Under the pieces are notes generated by a model, which saw nothing but the letters and a program-made list of their open reading frames with translations, did no database searches and had not been told where the DNA came from. From positions 226,778 to 290,777 of the forward strand of contig CAVQIX010000006.1 of NCBI GenBank assembly GCA_963712765.1: a stretch of 64,000 bases of DNA, in the 5' to 3' direction. A program made the position numbers and the translations under genes. Shown here piece after piece: positions 8,251-15,447 of this stretch; position 1 is the stretch's first letter, and each line of letters starts with the position of its first letter. This DNA is from CAXMST01 sp963712765 (GTDB lineage: Bacteria; Actinomycetota; Thermoleophilia; Solirubrobacterales; 70-9).

Positions 8251-9075
8251 TCAGGCCTCAGCGTCCCTCCAGACAACGGGAAAGAGCGGGTGCTCCATCG
8301 GCGCTCCTGGCTCCAGCGTCCCGTCGAGCTCGGGAAAGGGCGGACTGGTCCGATGAGGGCGGGGTGCGTAGCGGACGTCGTCCCCGATCAGCCGCACAGA
8401 GAACGCCCGCCTGCGCCGCGGCGAGCCGGCGGCCGCGTGCAGGGTGAGCATGTTGAAGGCAATCGCATCGCCGGGATTCATCGCCCAGCCGCGGATCTCC
8501 CACGATTCACGATCGGCCTCGATATCGGGGACCTCTTCGAGCGCCCCCTCCTCGAAGACCATCGACGTTCCCTCGACGAAGGACCGCGGCATGAACCAGC
8601 TGCCGAGATGGGATCCAGCCACGAACTCGAGCGTGCTCGGCCTCTGAACCGGATCGAGGGGGATCCAGAAGGAGACGGTCTGAGCGCCGTCTATGCAGTA
8701 GTAGGGCTGGTCCTGGTGCCAGGGGCTGCGGTCGAGCGTTCCGGCCTCTTTGACCAGCAGGTGGTCATGAAAGAGGCGGACCTCGCGTGACCCCATCAGC
8801 CGGCCGGCGACCTCTCCGAGCGACGAATCACGGATCACCCCTTCGTATTCGGGGATCCGTTGCCAGTTGCGGAAGTCCTCGATGAACGCCCCGGGCTCGT
8901 CGGGCCTGGTCGCGTTCATCCCCAACGGACTGAGGTCGGAGAGGTTGCGCTCAACGCCGCGCCTCAGCGCATCGAGATCTGCGCCGCCAAGCACGCCCCG
9001 CAGCACGACAGCGCCCTCGCTGCGGAAGGCGTCGACGAGCGGTTCGTCGAGGGTGAGGGCGTCGGCAGGAGCCAC
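8251..9075 (-). CDS. Phytanoyl-CoA dioxygenase (PhyH) family protein
   Basis: This is a 274-residue non-heme Fe(II)/2-oxoglutarate dioxygenase. The iron ligands are seen as His121-x-Asp123 in PWHQDQPYY and a distal His near 214 in MLTLHAAAG, followed by the Arg-rich strand (AFSVRLIGDD) that holds 2-oxoglutarate. The GTG at 9075 shares one base with the MFS stop codon (TAGTG), so translation is coupled. The longer open frame upstream runs through the MFS gene and is not used. The substrate is unknown; the family hydroxylates acyl-CoAs and diverse secondary metabolites, and the linked transporter suggests a small-molecule substrate. Confidence 0.85.
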   Translation of the reverse strand: MAPADALTLDEPLVDAFRSEGAVVLRGVLGGADLDALRRGVERNLSDLSPLGMNATRPDEPGAFIEDFRNWQRIPEYEGVIRDSSLGEVAGRLMGSREVRLFHDHLLVKEAGTLDRSPWHQDQPYYCIDGAQTVSFWIPLDPVQRPSTLEFVAGSHLGSWFMPRSFVEGTSMVFEEGALEEVPDIEADRESWEIRGWAMNPGDAIAFNMLTLHAAAGSPRRRRAFSVRLIGDDVRYAPRPHRTSPPFPELDGTLEPGAPMEHPLFPVVWRDAEA

Positions 9076-10241
9076 TAGCCCGGCTCCTCGAGCGACCCCC
9101 GGACCGGCCTCAGGTTGAGCAGGCCGGCCGCTGCGACGAACGCAGCCATGACGAGGAAGACCTCGGGACCGGCGCCATCGTCCAGCAACGTTCCGATCAC
9201 CGGGATCAGGACGACGGGGATCGCGGTCCCGACCAGGGACATCAGCGCCACCGGCTCGGTCGGATCGCTCGGGTAGAGCTTCTGGGCCTGGATGATGCTC
9301 GGGCCGTACGGGACGGCGAAGCCGATCCCGGCGGCGACGACCGCGAGGCCGGCGAACAGCAGGGCGTCGTCGAGGGCGAGGATCGCGAGTCCGGCCGCGG
9401 CAAGCAGCGGCGCCATGCCGACGAGCAGAGTCGGGCTGACGCCACGATCGGCGAGCTTGCCGCCGACCTCGCGGGCCCCCGCGGAGATGCCGAAGAGGAC
9501 GAAGCTGAGGATGCCGGCGGTGCCGACGTCGAGCGAGTTGTCGACGCTGAGATAGTGGACCAGCCAGGTGCCGAGGATCAACGGGATCGCGAATATCGAG
9601 ATGAACATCGCGCAAAGCCGCCAGACATCGGCGCTGCGGAAGGCGAGGCGGACGAAGCCCCCTCCCCTCTTCGGCTGGTAGTCAACGGCCGGACTGCGGA
9701 GCAGGAAGGGAACCGCAGAGAGCCCGACGAGCGCTGAGATGACGAAGGTCATGCGCCAGTCAACCCCGCTGTCGATCAGGACCGAGCCGAGACCGAGGCC
9801 ACCGGCGATCCCGAGCTGAATCGCCGCGCCAAACAGCGCGACGAGCGAGACCCCGCCGCTGCCCCGCGCGAAGACCGGCCCGGCGACCACCGCGACTCCG
9901 ATCCCCAGGCCCGCGATCGCCCGCCCGACCGCGAGCAGAACGACGCTCTCAGCGACCGCGAAGACGAGGTTCCCCAACGCCGCCAGCCCGCAGGCAAGGA
10001 TCATCGCGCGGATGATCCCGATGCGATGGATGACATTGGGGCTGCCGAGCGTCCCGGCCGAGGAGAACCCGAAGAACAGGCTCCCCGACAGCAGCCCGAT
10101 GGCAGTCAGCGTCAGGCCGAACTCCGTACCCAGGTCTGGGACCGCGGCGCCGACGTTGCCGGCGCCCCAGGCGGTGCCGACGGCCAGCAGGAACACCGCC
10201 ATGGCGGCGCTCCGGCTCGGTCGGTGGTCAGTTTCGGGCAT
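9075..10241 (-). CDS. Major facilitator superfamily transporter
   Basis: The 388-residue protein has about 12 hydrophobic segments in two halves, beginning with AMAVFLLAVGTAWGAGNVG. A Gly-rich helix-4 segment, GRAIAGLGIGVAVVAGPVFA, follows and a cytoplasmic basic loop separates the halves. The pattern fits the cyanate/nitrate-like or sugar-phosphate-like MFS branches, but no signature fixes the substrate. It is the first gene of a two-gene unit with the PhyH dioxygenase, which overlaps its stop codon. I infer uptake or export of the dioxygenase substrate or product. Confidence 0.85.
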   Translation of the reverse strand: MPETDHRPSRSAAMAVFLLAVGTAWGAGNVGAAVPDLGTEFGLTLTAIGLLSGSLFFGFSSAGTLGSPNVIHRIGIIRAMILACGLAALGNLVFAVAESVVLLAVGRAIAGLGIGVAVVAGPVFARGSGGVSLVALFGAAIQLGIAGGLGLGSVLIDSGVDWRMTFVISALVGLSAVPFLLRSPAVDYQPKRGGGFVRLAFRSADVWRLCAMFISIFAIPLILGTWLVHYLSVDNSLDVGTAGILSFVLFGISAGAREVGGKLADRGVSPTLLVGMAPLLAAAGLAILALDDALLFAGLAVVAAGIGFAVPYGPSIIQAQKLYPSDPTEPVALMSLVGTAIPVVLIPVIGTLLDDGAGPEVFLVMAAFVAAAGLLNLRPVRGSLEEPG

Positions 10242-10304
10242 CGTGCGGGGCCGTCCGAGCGCGAATCACGCGCTGATCATCCCAGACAGGGACGCGGCCG
10301 CTCA

Positions 10305-10323
10305 GCGGAGCCGCTCGCTCCGC
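10305..10323 (-). terminator. Possible helicase-gene terminator hairpin
   Basis: GCGGAGC and GCTCCGC form a 7-base-pair stem around a 5-base loop, 11 bases after the helicase stop codon. No T-run follows, so it would be a weak or factor-assisted terminator. Confidence 0.35.
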
Positions 10324-10334
10324 CGCGAGGAAGG

Positions 10335-11645
10335 TCAGGCGGCGCGCTGGCGACTGCGGCGATTGCCGCGGTGCTTGCGGTTCTGGCTCTGGGAACCGCT
10401 GCCGCCTTGATGCTTGCGGCCCTTGTTGCCGTTGTGGCGGGAGCTGCCGTTGCGCTTGTGACCGCCCTGCTTCGGGCGGCGGCCGTTGCCTCCAACACCA
10501 TCGCTGCTACCCCCGTTACGACCGCGGTCGCGGCCGACGCCGGAGTGGAATGCGTCGAGAGCCCCGACGGACTTGGCGATCCCGCGCATCTCACCGTGCT
10601 GGTCGGCGAGAACGAAGCTGACGGCCTCGCCGCTCGCGCCGGCGCGAGCGGTGCGACCGACACGGTGGGTGTAGGTCTCGGCGTCTTCGGGCATGTCGAA
10701 GTTGATCACATGGGTGATCTCGGCCACGTCGATGCCGCGGGCCGCGACATCGGTCGCCACCAGCGCCTGCAGCTCACCCCGCTCGAAGCGGGCGAGCGCC
10801 TTCTGACGCTGTGACTGCGACTTGTCGCCGTGCATCGCGAGGGTCTTGACGCCCTCGTTCTTGAGCTTCTTGACCAGCCGGTCTGCGCCGCGCTTGGTCC
10901 GGACGAAGACCAGCGTGCGACCGCTGTCGCCGTGGTCGAGCTCGTCCATCAGGCTCCGCAGCTTCGCCCCCTGTGAGGGCACCGAGGCGAAGCGGTGGCT
11001 GATGTCGACCTTCAGCTCCGTCTCGGGAGCGTAGGTATGGGTCGCCGGCTTGTAGGTGTAGGCCTCGGCGAGCTTGCCGGTTGCACCCTCGAGCGTGGCC
11101 GAGAAGAACAGCGTCTGGCGCTTGCGCGGGAGCAGCGAGACGATCCTGTCGACGGGGGGCTTGAAGCCCATGTCGAGCATCCGGTCGGCCTCGTCGAGGA
11201 CGAGCATCCGGATCCGGCCGAGGTCGATCGCGCGCCGCTCGATCAGGTCCTCGAGGCGCCCGGGCGTGGCGACAACGATGTGTGCCCTCTTGACCGCCTT
11301 GATCTGCGGGTGGATGCCGACGCCGCCGTATACGGCGGCGATCTTCAGCGCCCTGGCATGGCAGATCGAGTGCAGCTCATCGACGATCTGGGAGGCGAGC
11401 TCCCTGGTCGGGGCGAGCACGAGGGCGGCCGGCTTGGGGCCGTTGGAGTCGAGGCGCTCGACGATCGGGACACCGAAGGCGAGCGTCTTGCCGGAGCCGG
11501 TCGGAGACTGCACGAGCACGTCGGTGCCATCGAGGACGTCCTCGATGACGAGCTTCTGGACGGGAAATGGACTGTCGATTCCGCGACTGCGCAGGGCGCG
11601 TGCAACGGGATCGGATACGCCGAGATCGGCGAATGAAACGGACAT
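10335..11645 (-). CDS. DEAD-box ATP-dependent RNA helicase (RhlE/CshA-like)
   Basis: All helicase motifs are present in order: Q motif (FPVQ), I SPTGSGKT, Ia PTRELA, Ib TPGRLE, II DEAD, III SAT, IV LVFVRTKRGA, V ATDVAARGID and VI HRVGRTARAG. The 436-residue protein ends in a 70-residue Gly/Asn/Arg/Lys-rich tail that probably binds RNA nonspecifically. The ATG at 11645 has a strong AAGGAG at 11657-11662; the open frame continues upstream to 12125, but that part is not protein-like. Roles in such bacteria include RNA decay, ribosome assembly and cold adaptation. Confidence 0.93.
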   Translation of the reverse strand: MSVSFADLGVSDPVARALRSRGIDSPFPVQKLVIEDVLDGTDVLVQSPTGSGKTLAFGVPIVERLDSNGPKPAALVLAPTRELASQIVDELHSICHARALKIAAVYGGVGIHPQIKAVKRAHIVVATPGRLEDLIERRAIDLGRIRMLVLDEADRMLDMGFKPPVDRIVSLLPRKRQTLFFSATLEGATGKLAEAYTYKPATHTYAPETELKVDISHRFASVPSQGAKLRSLMDELDHGDSGRTLVFVRTKRGADRLVKKLKNEGVKTLAMHGDKSQSQRQKALARFERGELQALVATDVAARGIDVAEITHVINFDMPEDAETYTHRVGRTARAGASGEAVSFVLADQHGEMRGIAKSVGALDAFHSGVGRDRGRNGGSSDGVGGNGRRPKQGGHKRNGSSRHNGNKGRKHQGGSGSQSQNRKHRGNRRSRQRAA

Positions 11646-11933
11646 GAGAAAAACTGCTCCTTGTGAGCGTGGGAAAGTATGTAGGGGAGATTCGATAGTC
11701 CCCGGAGGGCGCCGTTGTCTGCCGGTTGCGGCAGTGGCGCTACGAAGAAAGAAGAACCTCTCGAGCGCCCGGATCTCAGCTTCAAACTGCTGTTCGAGGG
11801 CTACTCGACGCCGCCAACCGTAGCACGGGATGACCTCCACCCCCCACTCGACCCGCCCGATCGCCGAATGCAAGGCTGCACGAATGCGCTGCTCAGGGGA
11901 ATATCGACGTGATCGGAAGGGAAGCCGGCGAGG
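11646..11933 (-). other. Divergent promoter region and probable long leader of the helicase gene
   Basis: These 288 bases separate the divergently transcribed helicase and sulfotransferase genes. The minus-strand part nearest the helicase is rich in pyrimidine stretches and carries AAGGAG at 11657-11662. Long untranslated leaders are common for cold-inducible DEAD-box genes, but I cannot define the transcription start or a stable fold here. Confidence 0.35.
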
Positions 11934-12896
11934 ATGATCGACCCACCGATCTTCATCGTCGGATGCCAGCGGAGCGGCACCAGCATGCTGCGCGATCTGT
12001 TGCGCTCTCATCCCCGGCTCGCGATCCCCTCGGAGTCCCATTTCATCCCCGGGCTCTATCGGGCCTGCGGTGATCCGCGATCGTCTCGGGGGGCCGAGCG
12101 GCTCGGCGCGCGGCTGCTGCGACACCCGTCAGTTCGCCGCTGGCACCTGGACCTCTACCCCACCGACTTCAGCGGCTGTCGGTCGTTCGCCGCTGCGGTC
12201 GGTGTTCTCTACCGGCGATTCGCCGACGGCCAGGGCCGCGCCCGCTGGGGCGACAAGACGCCCCAGTACGTAACCGAACTGCCGACCCTGCTCGAGATCT
12301 TCCCTTCGGCCCGCATCATCCACATCTACCGCGACGGTCGCGACGTAGCGCTCTCGTGGCTCGAGCATCCCCATGGGCCACGGACCATCTACGGGGCCGC
12401 CGTCAGCTGGACGGAGGCGGTCAGCGCCGCCCGACGTGCCGATCTGCCGCGCGAGTCCTACCTCGAGGTCCGCTATGAGTCGCTGCTCGCGGATCCCGCC
12501 GAGACGATGCGCGGTGTCTGCGAGTTCGTCGGCGAGGAGTGGACTGAGGCGACCCTGCGGCCCGCCGATCGGCCCCGCAGTCCGCTGAACGGAAGGACGG
12601 TCGGTCGGGGAGCGCCCACAAGGAGGACGATCGAGGCAGACAACCAAGGAAAGTGGAGGGTGGGAATGGACCCCACGCAGCGGGCCGTGTTCGAATCAGT
12701 CGCAGGCGAGTTGCTGATCCGACTCGGATACGGAACCGAGTCCCGACGGATCCGGATCCGGTCCGGCCGCAAGTGGCTTTGGGAGGTCGAGAACCGATAC
12801 CGGACGGCACGCCGCAGGCTCAGATTCTCGCGATGGGCAGGACGCGGACCGATGACGCTCGGCCGGGACCTCAAAGCGAGGAGCCGAAATGGCTGA
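11934..12896 (+). CDS. PAPS-dependent sulfotransferase family protein (copy 1)
   Basis: The 320-residue protein has the 5'-phosphosulfate loop in FIVGCQRSGTSMLRDLL near residues 7-23. The 3'-phosphate-binding strand and helix are in IIHIYRDGRDVALSW near residues 122-136. These bind PAPS in cytosolic and carbohydrate-type sulfotransferases. The acceptor is unknown. The next gene overlaps the last 8 bases and encodes a paralogue, so this is a tandem duplication. The start ATG gives the usual short N-terminus before the P-loop-like motif. Confidence 0.85.
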   Translation: MIDPPIFIVGCQRSGTSMLRDLLRSHPRLAIPSESHFIPGLYRACGDPRSSRGAERLGARLLRHPSVRRWHLDLYPTDFSGCRSFAAAVGVLYRRFADGQGRARWGDKTPQYVTELPTLLEIFPSARIIHIYRDGRDVALSWLEHPHGPRTIYGAAVSWTEAVSAARRADLPRESYLEVRYESLLADPAETMRGVCEFVGEEWTEATLRPADRPRSPLNGRTVGRGAPTRRTIEADNQGKWRVGMDPTQRAVFESVAGELLIRLGYGTESRRIRIRSGRKWLWEVENRYRTARRRLRFSRWAGRGPMTLGRDLKARSRNG

Positions 12897-13869
12897 GGCT
12901 CCCATCTTCGTCGTCGGCTGTCCGCGCAGCGGCACCGGGATGCTGCGCGATCTGTTGCGCTCGCATTCGCGTATCTCCTTCCCGCCGGAGTCGCACTTCA
13001 TCCCGCGCCTCTACCGCGGCTGGGGCGATCCCGGCTCGGCGGAGGAGGCTCGCGCGACGGGCGGGCGGATCCTCTCGCTGGCAACCGTGCGACGCTGGGA
13101 GGTGGGCCTGGAGCCCGCCGACTTCGAGGAGTGCCGCACGTATGCCGGCTGCGTCGATCTCATCTACGGGAACTATGCTGCGCGGCAGGGAAAGCAGCGC
13201 TGGGGAGACAAGACGCCCCAGTACGTCTCGCGGATTCCGACGCTGGCCGAGGTCTTCCCCGGCGCGCGATTCATCCACATCATCCGTGACGGTCGCGACG
13301 TCGCGCTGTCGTGGCTCCGACGCCCCCATGGACCCCAGAACCTCTATTCAGCCGCGCGGACCTGGCAGTCGTTCGTCGCGATCGGCCGGCGCGACGGGGC
13401 CGCGCTCGGGGGCGCCTACGCGGAGGTGCGGTATGAGGCCCTGCTGGCCGACCCGGAGCCCGAGATGAGGAGGCTGTGTGAGTTCATCGGCGAGAGCTGG
13501 GAGCCGGGGCTCCTCAAGCCCGCACCCCGGAGCCCCCGGTACCTGTCCCGCAGCGCCAAGGGGCAGGGGTTCCACAACCGGGCCGAGGTCGAGCGGGACA
13601 ACTCCGGCAGGTGGCGTTCGGCGATGAGCCCCGAGCAGAGGTCGCTGTTCGAATCGGTGGCCGCGCCGATGCTGAGCGACCTCGGCTACGAGACCGAGGG
13701 CCTGGCGAGACCGCTGACCGCGCCCCGCAGAGCGGTCTGGTGGCTCGACAACCTGATCAGGACGGTGGCTGCGAAGAGGAAGTTCACGCAGTTCTCACCG
13801 GCCGACGCGGCACTGCTGCTGCGCGGCGAGCTCCGGCGCCGGCTGCCGCGCGGCGCCCGAGGAGGCTAG
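12889..13869 (+). CDS. PAPS-dependent sulfotransferase family protein (copy 2)
   Basis: This 326-residue protein is closely related to its upstream neighbour throughout, sharing VGCxRSGTxMLRDLLRSH, ESHFIPxLYR, RWGDKTPQYV and IRDGRDVALSW. The PAPS-binding Arg-Ser-Gly-Thr loop and the RDGRDVALS segment are intact, so both copies look active. The substrate-facing middle regions differ more, suggesting two acceptors or a heteromer. It starts inside the last 8 bases of copy 1 and its stop overlaps the convergent phoD-like gene by 4 bases. Confidence 0.85.
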   Translation: MAEAPIFVVGCPRSGTGMLRDLLRSHSRISFPPESHFIPRLYRGWGDPGSAEEARATGGRILSLATVRRWEVGLEPADFEECRTYAGCVDLIYGNYAARQGKQRWGDKTPQYVSRIPTLAEVFPGARFIHIIRDGRDVALSWLRRPHGPQNLYSAARTWQSFVAIGRRDGAALGGAYAEVRYEALLADPEPEMRRLCEFIGESWEPGLLKPAPRSPRYLSRSAKGQGFHNRAEVERDNSGRWRSAMSPEQRSLFESVAAPMLSDLGYETEGLARPLTAPRRAVWWLDNLIRTVAAKRKFTQFSPADAALLLRGELRRRLPRGARGG

Positions 13870-15440
13870 CGGCGCAGCACGTAGGGGCCGCAGGGCTCCT
13901 CGTCGACGTCGCTGACCGTGCCCCCCTTCTCGGTCTTGTAGGCGATCTTCAGCTTTTTCTTCGACGCGGTTACCTGCGCGTAGCTGTTCTGGTCCCCCTG
14001 GGCGCAGAACATCCCGACGCCGCTCGGTGGCGCCGGCTTGAAGAAGGCGTCGGCGAGGATCTCGCCGTTGCCGTCCCCACCGGTCACGTCGTCGATCTCG
14101 GCGAAGAACGTGTTGGTCGCCACCGGTCCGATCACGTAATCGTTGTAGGGGGTGTCGCTGGCCCCCGAAGCGGCGTTGGCGGGAGCGACGTCGTCGGGGA
14201 AGGTCCGCTCCCGGATCACGTTCGCGAAGGCGGCATGGGTGTCGGTGGTGAAGAAGACGATGTCGTCGACCCCCTTCTTCTGCAGCCGCTTGAGCAGCTC
14301 GACGCGCTCGTGGGCGTAGCCCTCCCAGCGGTCGTAGGGCAGGCCGTAGAACTGCTGCAGCGGCGTCTCGTTCATGACCACCTTCCAGCGCGCCTTCGAC
14401 TTCGAAACGTCCTTGATGAAGCGGTTCAGCTGCCGGCGGCCGAGCATCGTCCGCCCGGGGTCGTTGATCGCGTTCTTGCAGGCCTGCGAGACCGGCTTGG
14501 CGAGGGATGGGATCAGCAGAGCGAACAACGCCCTCTTGCTGTCGGGCGCGGTCGGAGCCAGATCTGGCGCACCGGTGTCGGGGTTGTCGCAGGTTCCGTT
14601 CACGTCGGCCTTGGCGGAGCGGAAGGAGCGCTCGTCGAGGAAGAAGACCTCGACGTTCTTGCCCCAGCGGAACTTCCGGTACAGGCCCTTCTTCTCGGAG
14701 TAGCCGACGGGTGCGTAGTCGGTGAACGCACGGACGCCGGCCGCATAGAGCGCCTCGCCGTCCTCGGGTATGGAGAAGTCGTTGACGAATTCATGGTCGT
14801 CCCAATGCGTGTACAGAGGGCCGCTGCCGCGCAGCTTCCGCAGGTTCCGCACCGCGTAGTTGAGCCGGTACTTCGCCCACTTCTGCTCGACCGTCAGCGC
14901 CGGGGGGCCGAAGACCCCGCTGTCGGAGTAGATCGTGTCCCCCATGAAGACGTTGAAGTCGTTCTTCTCACCGCGCATCGCCTTGAAGGCCTTGTAGTTG
15001 CCGAAGAACGGCTTCGACTCGCCCGGCTCGCGGGTGGGATCGGCGTCGCCGGTCACCGCGAAGCTGATCCGCTTGCCGCGCTTGCCCGCAGGGGCGGTCT
15101 TGAAGGTGCCCTTGTCGCTGCACTTTCCCCTGCGGCAGAACCGGAACCAGTAGCGGGTCGCCGGCTTCAGACCGCTCTTGATCGTCACCTGGACCGTGCC
15201 GTCATCGCCGCGGAATGCCTTGAAGCTGCCGCGGGCGACGGCCGTCCGCATGCGGCGATCGGCGGCGACCCTGAGCTGGACCTTGCCGGGCTTGTCGTTG
15301 TGAGCCCAGACCTTGGCCGAGCGCGCCTCGACCTCGCCGGTGGCGACACCGAGGCTGAACCCCCCCGCCGCCTGAGCGGCCGCCGGTGCCAGCAGCAGCG
15401 CGGCGGCAACCGCGCCCAACAGAGCCACTCTGAAGATCAT
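13866..15440 (-). CDS. Secreted PhoD-like alkaline phosphatase/phosphodiesterase
   Basis: The 524-residue protein has a Sec-type signal peptide (residues 1-24, ending AAAQAAG), then a fibronectin-like N-terminal domain typical of PhoD. The metallophosphatase domain follows, with metal ligands visible in FAVTGDAD, FMGDTIYSDSG, THWDDHEFVND and FTTDTHAAF. PhoD enzymes hydrolyse phosphate mono- and diesters outside the membrane using Fe/Ca. The gene starts 7 bases after the penicillin acylase stop, indicating an operon of two exported hydrolases. The C-terminus has a Cys pair (CAQGDQ, PCGPYVLRR) that could form a disulfide. Confidence 0.9.
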   Translation of the reverse strand: MIFRVALLGAVAAALLLAPAAAQAAGGFSLGVATGEVEARSAKVWAHNDKPGKVQLRVAADRRMRTAVARGSFKAFRGDDGTVQVTIKSGLKPATRYWFRFCRRGKCSDKGTFKTAPAGKRGKRISFAVTGDADPTREPGESKPFFGNYKAFKAMRGEKNDFNVFMGDTIYSDSGVFGPPALTVEQKWAKYRLNYAVRNLRKLRGSGPLYTHWDDHEFVNDFSIPEDGEALYAAGVRAFTDYAPVGYSEKKGLYRKFRWGKNVEVFFLDERSFRSAKADVNGTCDNPDTGAPDLAPTAPDSKRALFALLIPSLAKPVSQACKNAINDPGRTMLGRRQLNRFIKDVSKSKARWKVVMNETPLQQFYGLPYDRWEGYAHERVELLKRLQKKGVDDIVFFTTDTHAAFANVIRERTFPDDVAPANAASGASDTPYNDYVIGPVATNTFFAEIDDVTGGDGNGEILADAFFKPAPPSGVGMFCAQGDQNSYAQVTASKKKLKIAYKTEKGGTVSDVDEEPCGPYVLRR

Positions 15441-15447
15441 CGGGGCC

